DNA of 64,000 nt from Chitinophaga pendula (GTDB lineage: Bacteria; Bacteroidota; Bacteroidia; Chitinophagales; Chitinophagaceae). A model generated the notes under the pieces. It was not told where the DNA came from, searched no databases, and saw only the letters and a list, made by a program, of their open reading frames with translations. Shown here one piece after another: positions 16,999 through 26,500 of this stretch. Both the position numbers and the translations under genes were made by a program. The DNA lies in NCBI RefSeq assembly GCF_020386615.1, contig NZ_CP077769.1, positions 2,480,001-2,544,000 of the forward strand, written 5' to 3'. Every line of letters begins with the position of its first letter. Positions within the stretch are counted from its first letter, which is position 1.

Positions 16999-17012
16999 CC
17001 TGCTATTCATGT

Positions 17013-17060
17013 AAAAAAACTGCGGTCTATTGAAGTAAACCGCAGTACCTATTTATTTGT
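17013..17060. terminator. Bidirectional terminator between peptide genes 3 and 4
   Basis: ACTGCGGT and ACCGCAGT form an 8-bp stem around a 12-nt loop. A run of seven A lies on the left (a T run for the minus strand) and a T-rich stretch on the right, so it can end transcription from both convergent genes. Confidence 0.75.
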
Positions 17061-17069
17061 TTGGCAAGC

Positions 17070-17288
17070 TCAGGAGGCGCTGGTACAATAACACCTGTCA
17101 CCAGAACTATTGGAGCGGCATGTCCCAATTACTTGTGAAGTAGGATCTGGCATAGGGGTTTTTATTTTCGGTATGCACGATCCGTCACAATTATCACCGC
17201 ATTGGCCGGCAAATCTGAGACCACCTGTAATTTTTCTCATGTCAGCTCTGTTCAGCTGTTTAAAGTTAGCAAGCAGCATTTTTTTCAT
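17070..17288 (-). CDS. GG-leader six-cysteine peptide 4 (different framework)
   Basis: The 72-residue product has the same type of leader (FKQLNRADMRKITGG) but a different core. Cysteines lie at residues 30, 34, 38, 57, 66 and 68, spaced C-x3-C-x3-C-x18-C-x8-C-x1-C, with a proline-rich middle (PKIKTPMPDP). It is transcribed towards peptide genes 1-3. Upstream of it lies one copy of the intergenic element also found before the lipoprotein gene. Peptide export after GG cleavage is expected from the leader class; target and function are unknown. Confidence 0.75.
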   Translation of the reverse strand: MKKMLLANFKQLNRADMRKITGGLRFAGQCGDNCDGSCIPKIKTPMPDPTSQVIGTCRSNSSGDRCYCTSAS

Positions 17289-17384
17289 AACGTTAGCATT
17301 TTGGTTGTTGGCAGTAACCGATAACAGGCGCTAATTTAGCGGTGGTTACTGCATTGGATCTGCTTTGACTAATCGTAATTCAAA

Positions 17385-17440
17385 AGGCGGTAGACACCGC
17401 CCTTTCTCATTTACACTTGTTTTAGCCATAGTATTGTAAC
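17385..17440. repeat. Intergenic element, copy B, left part
   Basis: AGGCGGTAGACACCGCC, ATTTACAC and GTATTGTAAC repeat the order seen at 15335-15386. This copy lies about 100 bp upstream of peptide gene 4. Its GTATTGTAAC arm is matched by an inverted GTTACAATA at 17472. Confidence 0.75.
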
Positions 17441-17471
17441 CCCCAATACCATTGGGCCTTAACCGTTTTGT

Positions 17472-17541
17472 GTTACAATAATACGACGCCCCGCCAACGG
17501 AAAAAACCTGTAAGACAGGGGATTATTCCCCTTTTTCTCTA
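17472..17541. repeat. Intergenic element, copy B, right part
   Basis: This matches 15649-15720 in its CGGAAAAAACC-GTAA core and GGGG-TATTCC end. Here AGGGGATTATTCCCCTTTTT forms a short hairpin with a T run. Confidence 0.6.
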
Positions 17542-17639
17542 ATAGCACAGGCGGTATGGGCCTATGCTGCGATATTGATGCATCCATCCTTAAGAATTTC
17601 TTCAGATTTCCTTCCTTCATTTGTTCTTATTTGAAACGG

Positions 17640-18314
17640 ATGAAAGTATTGATAATAGAAACGGATGATGCACTTTTTAGAAAAGTGGAAAAGTATCTCA
17701 GGGTAGAGGGCCATTGGAGTGATTATCTCTCCACACCTGCATTGGCCGCCGCCGCTTTGGGTATATTCAGTTACGACGCTATTATTTATAATGTGGCGGA
17801 TATGGACAGTGAGGCACAAAAGTTACTCCAGTTTTTAAGGCATTCTTCATATGGCCCCAGAACGATCCTGACAGTAGAATCCGGTGAGTTTACAGGTGAA
17901 ATACGGCAGCGGTGTGAAGGTATATTGATACTTAAGAAACCTTACTCGCTGAGGGAATTATATTTATCCCTGCAAGCAATTACGGGTACAGGATACCGGC
18001 AGCAGGATGAGGTGATAACATGTAATGAACTGATCGTAGATGTACCCGGAAGGACTGTTACGGTGAAAGATAACAGAATAGACCTGACCCGGAAGGAATT
18101 TGATCTCTTATGTTATCTTATGAGCAATAGGTCAAAAGTAATATCGAAAAATGCGCTGGCCAATTATCTGGCCAATGCAGAGCATACGATCGTATCCGGA
18201 TTCGGATTCCTGTATGCGCATATGAAAAATCTGAAACGCAAATTAAAGGTAGCGGGCTGTACCGATTATATCCAGACGGTTTACGGCATTGGTTATCGCT
18301 TCGAAGCCCAGTAA
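17640..18314 (+). CDS. OmpR/PhoB-type response regulator with degenerate receiver
   Basis: From the ATG at 17640 (MKVLIIETDDALFRKVEKYL) the product has 224 residues. An upstream in-frame ATG would add 28 residues outside the domain. The receiver keeps an acidic pair and the lysine (LILKKPYS), but the phospho-acceptor position reads Asn51 (DAIIYNVADMD) instead of Asp. The C-terminal winged helix is intact (LTRKEFDLLCYLMSNRSKVI and YIQTVYGIGYRFEAQ). It is probably a DNA-binding regulator that does not depend on phosphorylation. It lies between the peptide genes and a complete two-component pair and may regulate either. Confidence 0.88.
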   Translation: MKVLIIETDDALFRKVEKYLRVEGHWSDYLSTPALAAAALGIFSYDAIIYNVADMDSEAQKLLQFLRHSSYGPRTILTVESGEFTGEIRQRCEGILILKKPYSLRELYLSLQAITGTGYRQQDEVITCNELIVDVPGRTVTVKDNRIDLTRKEFDLLCYLMSNRSKVISKNALANYLANAEHTIVSGFGFLYAHMKNLKRKLKVAGCTDYIQTVYGIGYRFEAQ

Positions 18315-18472
18315 ATAGAGTAGATAGATTTCCTTCCTCGCGTGCTCTCTAGATAAGTCTCTTATTTATCGGAAAAATTATATATATAATGCTATATTGC
18401 ATTATTAGTTTGTTACCAATGCCAGTCTGGTACTGCTAGTAAGGCATTTTTGTTGACCTAATTCTGAGCATT

Positions 18473-19150
18473 ATGAAGCTATTACTTGTCGAAGATGAAC
18501 CGTTGCTAATGGAGGAGATGGAGCGCTATTTATCAGAACAGGGATATCGTTGTGAAAAGGCATATGATTTTGAGCAAGGAGAGGACAAGATTATGTTATA
18601 TAGGTATGAAATAGTCGTGCTGGATATTACATTACCAGGTGGAAGCGGCATGCAGCTCCTGGACCTGCTTAAAAAAGTGCACCACGATACGGGGGTGTTG
18701 ATTATATCTGCGAAAGATTCGCTGACAGACAAGATCACCGGTCTCAAGATGGGCGCGGATGACTACATTACTAAACCTTTCCATTTGGAAGAGTTGAATG
18801 CCCGTATTAGCGCGTTGATACGAAGAAAAAATTTCAACGGACAAAATCACCTGTATATTGATGACCTGATAGTAGATCCTATCGGGCAGGAAGTGTGGTA
18901 CAAAGATCAGGTCGTCCATCTTACGCGGAAAGAATACGAGCTCCTGTTGTATTTTATTATTAATAAAAACAGGGTGGTAAGTAAACAGTCCATAGCGGAG
19001 CATCTGTGGGGAGATCATTATAATATCGCAGATAATTACGACGCTGTATATGTACATATGGTAAATGTCCGCAAGAAGTTGTCAGCCTATGCGGGTAAAG
19101 ATTATATTAAAACGGTCTATGGTATGGGGTATAAATTTGTCATCCCATGA
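18473..19150 (+). CDS. OmpR/PhoB-type response regulator
   Basis: The 225-residue product has a complete receiver: acidic residues in LLVEDEP, Asp51 in VVLDITLPGGSGM, the Ser/Thr position in IISAKDS and Lys101 in YITKPFHLEEL. A winged-helix domain follows (LTRKEYELLLYFIINKNRVV, YIKTVYGMGYKFVIP). Its stop codon overlaps the start of the histidine kinase gene (ATGA), so the two are translationally coupled and form a cognate pair. The genes controlled are not shown by the sequence. The closest candidates are the peptide genes upstream and the lipopeptide operon downstream. Confidence 0.95.
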   Translation: MKLLLVEDEPLLMEEMERYLSEQGYRCEKAYDFEQGEDKIMLYRYEIVVLDITLPGGSGMQLLDLLKKVHHDTGVLIISAKDSLTDKITGLKMGADDYITKPFHLEELNARISALIRRKNFNGQNHLYIDDLIVDPIGQEVWYKDQVVHLTRKEYELLLYFIINKNRVVSKQSIAEHLWGDHYNIADNYDAVYVHMVNVRKKLSAYAGKDYIKTVYGMGYKFVIP

Positions 19151-20382
19151 AGTTATTACATCGGGCTACCCGTGATTTCCTGCTTGCCACAACTGTTATA
19201 CTTGTATTTGCAGGCGTAGGGCTTTATTTTTTTCTGAAGAAGCTTGTAAAGGAAGAGATGCAGGAACAGCTGCGATTGCAGGCTGCTATCGTCAGCGAAG
19301 AATGGCATTCAGGGCAACATCTGAGAGCACCATTTGCGCAAATCGATCTTACTTCATTACCGGTAACTGCAGCGCCGGTATTCGGAGATACCTTGATATA
19401 TGATGCTATACAACACGAACATGAAGGGTATCATTACCTGAAACAGGTAAATGAGATAGATGGACAGCGGTACCAGATCATGGTCATGACCACTTACATC
19501 GGCTGGGATAAATATTATAAGACCATATTTTATGTATTACTATTTACGGTATTTATACTTGCAGCGTCCGGTGTCCTGATAAATTATGTATCCAACAAAC
19601 GGATATGGGGGCCGTTTTTCCTTAACCTGCAACGCCTGAAACAATACTCTGTCAGTAATCCGGCACCTTTGCAGCTATATGATTCTCCTATAAAAGAGTT
19701 CAACGAACTCCGGATGACGCTTAAAGACCTGGCAGATAGAAGTCGCCGTGAGTATATTTCTTTGCGTGAGTTTACGGAGAATGCCTCTCATGAGATACAA
19801 ACGCCGTTAGGCATCATTTTGTCTAAACTGGACAGGATGAGCCAGCTGGAGGTAAATGAAGAAATGGCACAATGTATCGTACAGGCAAAATCCGGTGTAG
19901 AGCGATTAAGCAGGATGAACAAAAATCTACTGCTCCTGGCGAAACTTGATAATAATGCTTTTGAAAGCAGAACGCCTATACGAATGGATGAATTGCTACA
20001 ACAGCACCTGACGCTTATGGATGATCTATTTGCGCCCAAAGCGATCCATTTTACGGTGATGGCTTTGCCTACTGTCGTTTATGCCGATCCATATCTGTGT
20101 GATATACTTATATCGAATCTGCTGGTGAATGCTATCAGGCATACACGGCCATCAGGGAGTGCATATTTTAAAATATCGCCAGCGGCTATGGTATTTTCAA
20201 ATGAGGCGCCGCCACTTGATTTTCCGGTTGAACAGTTATTTGGCCGGTTTAAAAAAGGCGTAAAAAATAATGAATTTACCGGGCTGGGATTGGCCATTGT
20301 GAAAGAGATCTGTAACTTCTACGATTGGAATATTCTCTATAAATATGAGGGCGGTCATCATAGTTTTATCATATCATTTTGA
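19147..20382 (+). CDS. Sensor histidine kinase
   Basis: The 411-residue kinase has two membrane helices (about residues 11-31 and 125-150) enclosing a roughly 95-residue extracytoplasmic sensor. A linker leads to a HisKA domain with His215 in FTENASHEIQTPLG. The ATPase domain has an N box (ISNLLVNAIRHT) and a GLGLAIVKEIC G2 box. The usual D-x-G-x-G G1 box is replaced by VFSNEAPPLDFP, a reduced form seen in many Bacteroidota kinases. It partners the response regulator whose gene it overlaps by 4 bp. The signal is unknown. Confidence 0.94.
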   Translation: MKLLHRATRDFLLATTVILVFAGVGLYFFLKKLVKEEMQEQLRLQAAIVSEEWHSGQHLRAPFAQIDLTSLPVTAAPVFGDTLIYDAIQHEHEGYHYLKQVNEIDGQRYQIMVMTTYIGWDKYYKTIFYVLLFTVFILAASGVLINYVSNKRIWGPFFLNLQRLKQYSVSNPAPLQLYDSPIKEFNELRMTLKDLADRSRREYISLREFTENASHEIQTPLGIILSKLDRMSQLEVNEEMAQCIVQAKSGVERLSRMNKNLLLLAKLDNNAFESRTPIRMDELLQQHLTLMDDLFAPKAIHFTVMALPTVVYADPYLCDILISNLLVNAIRHTRPSGSAYFKISPAAMVFSNEAPPLDFPVEQLFGRFKKGVKNNEFTGLGLAIVKEICNFYDWNILYKYEGGHHSFIISF

Positions 20383-21090
20383 AAGAATGTAGTAGTATAA
20401 GTGTATGATAGATAATTTTATTTTATATATCGACTGTGTGTTTTGATTTTTTAATGTATAATTCAGAATTTATTCAGAATGTATTTACATTCTTATTTTT
20501 CTCTTTCCTGTGCGGCGTTTTGTATTTGTTTACGATGCAGAGATTCTGAATTTTCATCTGATTTTTGTCTTTTATGTCGATTGTTAGGTGTGCCTGTATT
20601 TCTCTACTGTACTCATTCTTCAGGTATTTTGTTGTAAGTTTGATCTTCGGCTTGCATAATAAAAGGTTAACTCCCGAAATAGTTTAATTTTTCTTATTAT
20701 TGCTATACCTTGTATCGGGAAATCATACAAATGAGAAGAACGAAGTTTTGTTAACTATAGGTACAGGTACTGTTTGCGTTTCTATTATTGCAAATGAAAC
20801 GAGCCCAAACGCCTTTATGTTGATTGATCAATGTGAGGGGAGACTATGAATACCATTTTCCACTTTTAAAATACCATTGAACTACCCATGAAAGCTGATA
20901 GAAAAATACTCGTCATCGTTTTTTAGTGGCTTTACCTTGCTTTGTGACTGTGCCTACAGCAATACCTATCCTGCTGTAAGTGTAAACCGCCAATTACAGT
21001 CGAAATACATTTCAATAATGGGAATATGTCACGATGTTAAGTGCTGCTAAAAGGTAGCTGATCTTAACGGAGAGGAAGTTTTGTTACTGG

Positions 21091-21106
21091 CCTTAGCGGA
21101 AGCTAT
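21091..21106 (+). repeat. Leader repeat CCTTAGCGGAAGCTAT, copy 1
   Basis: The same 16 bp recur at 21262-21277, 171 bp downstream and 39 bp before the antiterminator gene. A looser relative (GTGCCTACAGCAATACCTAT) is visible near 20950. Confidence 0.7.
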
Positions 21107-21261
21107 GCCTATCACTATACATTTATGAGCGTTTAATTTGCCTGAAATAGCATGTAGCAGGCATATTTCATATCTAAGGACCAACTCACCCTATTTGCTT
21201 TTGCAATCAATTATCAGCTGGTGAGAATAATTACAGGAAGGAGACTATGTTTTGGTAGTCA

Positions 21262-21277
21262 CCTTAGCGGAAGCTAT
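21262..21277 (+). repeat. Leader repeat CCTTAGCGGAAGCTAT, copy 2
   Basis: Exact second copy of the 16-bp repeat, 38 bp upstream of the NusG-like gene. Confidence 0.7.
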
Positions 21278-21315
21278 TTGTGTAATGCAAAGAATAATCT
21301 GTCTAAAAATCTACT

Positions 21316-21849
21316 ATGCAAACTACAGCCAACTGGTATCTGATCTATACGAAACCCAGACATGAAAAGAAAGTAGCCATACAATTGGAAAACAGAGGTG
21401 TCACTCACTTATTTCCTACCACCAGCGTAGTCAAGCAGTGGCATGATCGTAAAAAGATTGTCACCGAGCCACTGTTCGCTTCCTACATTTTCACATTTAT
21501 ACGCGATTCTCAGGAGTTCTATGACGTGTCGGATATGGACGGTGTGCTGAAGTATATAAAATTCGGAAAAGAAATTGCTGTTGTACCTCCCACCACTATT
21601 CAAAACCTGCAAATCTTAATGAGTGGAGATGCTACCATGGAAGTTGTAGCCACTACCTTTCAGCGGGGGCAGCATGTGGTTATCACAAGCGGGCCTTTGT
21701 GTGGTATCCGGGGTGAGATAATTGCTTACAAAGGATGCCAGAAGATATTAGTGCGTATTTCAATTATCATGCGACATATTCTACTGGATGTTTCTCCCGA
21801 CCATTTGCAGCCAGTAGGTAAAGATGCACCTGCATTCCTTCGTCAATAA
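21316..21849 (+). CDS. UpxY-family NusG-like transcription antiterminator
   Basis: The 177-residue product has a NusG N-terminal domain (NWYLIYTKPRHEKKVAIQLE, then VTEPLFASYIFTFI) and a C-terminal KOW domain (QHVVITSGPLCGIRGEIIAY). This is the arrangement of UpxY/RfaH/LoaP specialised NusG paralogues. Such proteins load on RNA polymerase near the start of one long operon and suppress premature termination. Here the gene is first in an operon with a beta-hydroxylase and giant synthetases, 26 bp before the next gene. Its target is therefore very likely its own operon. The long repeat-bearing leader would be its probable recruitment site. Confidence 0.92.
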   Translation: MQTTANWYLIYTKPRHEKKVAIQLENRGVTHLFPTTSVVKQWHDRKKIVTEPLFASYIFTFIRDSQEFYDVSDMDGVLKYIKFGKEIAVVPPTTIQNLQILMSGDATMEVVATTFQRGQHVVITSGPLCGIRGEIIAYKGCQKILVRISIIMRHILLDVSPDHLQPVGKDAPAFLRQ

Positions 21850-21875
21850 ATGCTTATATCAGAAAAACATATCTT

Positions 21876-23495
21876 ATGAATAGGAATCAAGTCTACCTTA
21901 AACCCAACGTGGTATTGGAACCTCTTTATGACAGATGGTACGCCTGGAGTCATCTTATTTCACCAGCCACCGCTGCGATGAACGTTGTAGGACGGCATCT
22001 TAACATCATTGACTCTTTTATTGCAGCACCGGATATTCATGAAGATGCGGTGAAAAATCCGAAGATGAAAGGTGGTCCCTTTATGGACATACCTGTAAAG
22101 CGCGTAGAAGAAATCAAGGAGCTGCAACGCCAGACGCTAGAGGGTCAGCAGCAGGTAATCAGTTTTGCAAAAGCGGTTAAAGAACTGGATAAATTATTAT
22201 CCACAGAAGCACAGGGGTTTGGCTTGGAAACGTTATACGAAAAGGTACCTGCTGCATTGAAAGGATATGTAGAGCTGCATTATGACAGGAATAACCATGC
22301 AGATTTTCGTTTTTTTGAATCCCTTTTATATAAGAGTCCTTACTATAACCGGCGCTCCCAAAGTATCGCGTTATGGCTCACCAATAATGACCACCGTCCT
22401 TTCTGTCTCAGCACGCCCAGGTTGGATGAACCCAATATCTTACATCTTCCCATCACATTTGACCATGCTGGCATCGATATACTGTCTGCAATGAAGCGCA
22501 AAGCAGGCAACCTGGATGAGATCAGTGAGATTTTAGGTGTACCTGCAGCACAGCAAGCACTTTTTGATACTTTCTTCACTAACGAAGCGCCCCCTGTCTA
22601 TAAGAAATATACGGGCGACAAGATCCGTATGCGTTATTTCGGTCATGCTTGCATACTTGTAGAAACGAGAGATGTAAGTATACTGGTAGATCCATTAGTT
22701 AGTTATTATGGCTATGATTCAGAGCTCGAGCATTTCTCCGATGCTGATCTGCCAGACGTAATTGATTATGTACTGATCACCCACAATCACCAGGATCATA
22801 TCCTGTTTGAAACCCTTTTACCCTTACGTCACAAGATCAAAAACCTGATTGTACCCCGTACTTCCAGTGGTAAGCTGGAAGATCCGGACCTGGAGTTGAT
22901 GTTCAGGAATATCGGTTTTAAGCAGGTGACCGCGGTAAACGAAATGGAGACTATTGAGTTTGCCGATACAACCATTACGGGTTTGCCATTTATAGGAGAA
23001 CACAGTGATTTAAACATACAGACGAAGTCCTGTTTTCTTGTAGAGATCAGTGGCTTCCGGTTATTGTTCCTGGCAGATTCAAGGATTGTCGAAGCACAGT
23101 TGTATAAACACATATTCGATCAGATCGGAAAAGTAGATGTGATGTTCCTGGGAATGGAGTGCGATGGTGCTCCTCTCACCTGGCTATATGGCCCCCTCAT
23201 TACGAAAAAGCTAAGCCGTGAACAGGATGGCAGCCGTCGTCTTGCTGGTTCGGATTGTCAGAAAGGGGTGGCACTTGTGGATATATTTGATCCACAGGAA
23301 TTGTATGTGTATGCTATGGGGATGGAGCCCTGGCTGGAATTTATCAGCAGTATCAAATATACCGATGAATCAAACCCGATCATACAATCGAATCAGCTGA
23401 TCAAACAATGTAATGAACGCGGCATCGTGGCTGAGCGGCTTTATGGAGAGAAGGAATTGTTGTATGAACGCAAAGAGGCATTAATAGCCGAATAA
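21876..23495 (+). CDS. CmlA-type di-iron beta-hydroxylase (MBL fold)
   Basis: The 539-residue product has an N-terminal domain of about 240 residues (LKPNVVLEPLYDRWYAWSHL, GGPFMDIP) followed by a metallo-beta-lactamase fold. The motif H303-x-H305-x-D307-H308 (ITHNHQDH), Glu375 in IGEHSDLN and Asp401 in LADSR are likely iron ligands. They lie two residues from the positions I recall for CmlA of chloramphenicol synthesis (532 residues), which hydroxylates the beta-carbon of an amino acid held on an NRPS carrier domain. Its place between the antiterminator and the synthetase supports the same role. Which residue is hydroxylated is not shown; Asn, Leu or the unknown residue are candidates. A simple hydrolase is less likely. 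Confidence 0.82.
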   Translation: MNRNQVYLKPNVVLEPLYDRWYAWSHLISPATAAMNVVGRHLNIIDSFIAAPDIHEDAVKNPKMKGGPFMDIPVKRVEEIKELQRQTLEGQQQVISFAKAVKELDKLLSTEAQGFGLETLYEKVPAALKGYVELHYDRNNHADFRFFESLLYKSPYYNRRSQSIALWLTNNDHRPFCLSTPRLDEPNILHLPITFDHAGIDILSAMKRKAGNLDEISEILGVPAAQQALFDTFFTNEAPPVYKKYTGDKIRMRYFGHACILVETRDVSILVDPLVSYYGYDSELEHFSDADLPDVIDYVLITHNHQDHILFETLLPLRHKIKNLIVPRTSSGKLEDPDLELMFRNIGFKQVTAVNEMETIEFADTTITGLPFIGEHSDLNIQTKSCFLVEISGFRLLFLADSRIVEAQLYKHIFDQIGKVDVMFLGMECDGAPLTWLYGPLITKKLSREQDGSRRLAGSDCQKGVALVDIFDPQELYVYAMGMEPWLEFISSIKYTDESNPIIQSNQLIKQCNERGIVAERLYGEKELLYERKEALIAE

Positions 23496-23554
23496 CTAGT
23501 TGCATTTACTTTCCCTTATCATTTCCTGTGTAGGTACATATTACACGGGAGGGC

Positions 23555-26500
23555 ATGCTATTGCCCGTATATCCCACTCAATTTCTAATGGCTCCCTTTA
23601 TGGACACAATGCGGCAACCTTCCACACTGTCGGAAGTACTGATCCATGTCTGTCATCAGCAGGACAGAGGTATTACCTTTATTACAGGTGCACAACAGGA
23701 AGATTTTCTTTCTTATCATCATCTTTACAAACATGCATTATACTGGCTGGGATACTTTCAGCAGCAAGGCATGCAGCCTGGCGATGAACTTGTACTTCAG
23801 ATAGATGATAACCGGATCTTCCTTGAAATATTCTGGGCTTGTATATTAGGTGGTATCATCCCTGTGCCGTTGACGATAAGTTATCACGGAGAGAATTCGC
23901 AGAAACTGTTCCTGGTAGCAGAGACATTGCATTCGCCGTACCTGGTAATAGACCCATCTCATAAGGAGAAAATGATCGTGCAGGCTGCTGAAGCAGGACG
24001 GCCATTGCATCAGTATTTCCGGCAGGTATTACCCGGTGGGGACCAACAGCGGGGAGAGATAGAAGGGAGTATTTGCCCGCGTACACCGGATGATATTGCC
24101 TTCCTGCAGTTTTCTTCCGGCTCTACAGGCCAACCTAAAGGCGTTACATTACGACATAGTAACCTTGTTCATAATATTCTGACGGCCCTATCTGCTCATG
24201 GCTGTACAAGTGAGGACCGTCACCTGAGCTGGATGCCCCTGACGCATGATATGGGGTTGATCGGATTTCACCTGTATCCGATGGCAGCAGGTACGCAACA
24301 TTTCCTGTTGCCGACTTCTCTATTTGTGAGACATCCGTTACTATGGATGGAGAAAGTAGCTGCACACCGGGTTACGATCACCTGTTCTCCAAATTTCGGG
24401 TATCGGTATTATCTCAATCAATTCGACGCCACGAAGGCGGCCGGGCTGGATTTGAGCCTGGTAAGGATCATTTTTAACGGTGCTGAACCAGTATCGGCTG
24501 CGTTGTGCCGGGAATTCAACCAGACCTTGTCAGCCTGGGGACTGCATCCCGGTGCTCTCAGGCCGGTATATGGGCTAGCGGAAGCAACGCTGGAAGTTAC
24601 TTTTCCCCGTCAGCAAAAGCCGTTCAGGAGTGTATTTGTAAAACGGAGCGAGGTACTCACCGGGCATATCGTTCATCCAGTGCAGAAAGTAAAGGCAGCT
24701 GAGCAGCAAGCGTGGATGGAGATCGTAGGTACGGGTATCGCGCTCGATGGTATGCATATACGTATAGGGGATGAAAAGGGAAAACCTTTACCGGAAGGAT
24801 ATGCAGGTGTTATATTCATTAAAGGCGATAGCGTTACGAGAGCTTACTATAATAATGAAAAAGCTACCCGGTCAGTAATAGGGCAGGATGGATGGTTGAA
24901 TACGGGAGATACCGGTTTTTTATTGGAGGATGAATTATATGTTGTCGGCAGGGTAAAAGATATCATCATCATAAACGGGATGAATATCTACCCGCATGAT
25001 GTGGAGCAATGTGTAGAGCAGCTGGATGGATTTGAAACCGGTAAGGTAGTTGCTTGCGGGGTAACAGACCCGGCAACCGGCTCAGAATCATTACTGGTGT
25101 TTGTATTAAGCAAACAACCAACCGACAAGTTCATCCCTACCGCAGGTAAGATCAAAAGATGGATTGCTGCAAAACTTGGGCTGGAGGTGAAACATGTAAT
25201 ACCTGTGAGGAAGATTGCAAAGACCACCAGTGGAAAGGTCAAACGTTATCTTTTTGCCAACGAGTATTCCCAGGGAACTTATGATGATATTGTTGCAGTG
25301 ATGACAGCCTCCACCGTGCAGAAAAATCCCGTTGAAGCCACTGCTTCTGTGCATTCGCCGGTTGCTGCCGGTATCGCTGACTGGATGATAAAATGGATAC
25401 AGCAGCATCTTGGATTACCTGCCGGCGAATTGGATGCATCTTATACATTCAAGGCTTCCGGAATGACCTCTCTGCAAATGGTGACACTTGCCGGAGAGCT
25501 GGAAAAGCACTTGGGTGTGCAAGTGGATAATACAGTACTGTTCAGTTATCCAACTATACAGGCATTGGCAGAATATCTGGTTAGCGGTAATGCTGCCGGT
25601 CCGGCGCCTGCTGTTTTGCCAGGAAGAAAGCCATCTGCCGATATGCGTATCGCTGTGATTGGAATGGGATGTCGTTTGCCAGGAGGGGTCTATTCTCCCG
25701 AGGATTTCTGGCAGTTATTATCCCAAGGAAAGGATGCTGTCGACAACATACCCGTGGAAAGGTGGGAGGTAGATGCGTATTATGCTTCATCCGGTGTAAC
25801 CACCGGTAAGATGTATACAAAGGCGGGAGCTTTTATCGGTGGTGTTGATCAGTTTGATCCTTCTTTTTTTGGGATTTCTCCTAAGGAGGCGGCGGCAATG
25901 GACCCGCAGCAGCGTTTGCTGCTGGAAGTATGCTGGGGTGCATTGGAACATGCTATGCTGGATCCCTTGCAATTACGCGGGAGCAATACCGGTGTTTTCG
26001 TTGGGATGGGTACCGACGACTATCAACATCTGGTGGCCCGGCATACATTACCTGATTATTTTGAGGATGCCTTTAGCAGTCTGGGATTAGAGCGGAGTAT
26101 TGCGGTAGGAAGGATTGCATACCTGTTAGATTTTCATGGTCCTGTACTGCAATTGGATACTGCCTGTTCTTCTTCCTTACTGGCGCTTCACCTGGCTTGT
26201 AAAAGCCTTCTATTGAAGGAATGCGACCTGGCATTAGCGGGTGGGGTCAACCTGATGCTGACACCGGAAACGACAATTAAACTGTGCAATATTCAAGCCT
26301 TATCTCCCACAGGACGCTGCAAAACATTTGATGAGGCGGCAGATGGATATGTACGAGGAGAGGGAGCTGGAATTGTGGTGTTGAAGCGATGGGAAGATGC
26401 TATGGCGGATGGAGATACCGTGCTTGCTGTGATCAGGGGATCTGCTGTTAACCATGATGGTATGAGTAATGGGTTAACGGCACCTAATGGGATTGCACAA

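Larger units (their letters stand above)
20383..21315 (+). promoter_or_regulatory. Long leader region before the lipopeptide operon
   Basis: About 930 bp contain no convincing gene. A TAAGTTTG at 20635-20642 fits the -7 consensus but lacks a good -33 partner. Short repeats are shuffled through it. GAAGTTTTGTTA occurs at 20742 and 21075, GGAGACTATG at 20839 and 21240, and CCTTAGCGGAAGCTAT at 21091 and 21262. The position before a NusG-like gene and a transcript exceeding 42 kb suggests a long untranslated leader where antitermination could be set up; this is inference. Some stretches look weakly coding and may be decayed gene copies. Confidence 0.5.

Noticed and set aside
17556..17639. Upstream start for the first response regulator
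   Set aside because: It would add 28 residues before the conserved receiver start MKVLIIETDD, and no signal or domain occurs there.
20640..21300. Possible small coding regions in the operon leader (for example a frame reading LLTIGTGTVCVSII)
   Set aside because: No plausible start codons, frames are short or interrupted, and no GG-leader or known motif was found; described as repeats or possible remnants instead.
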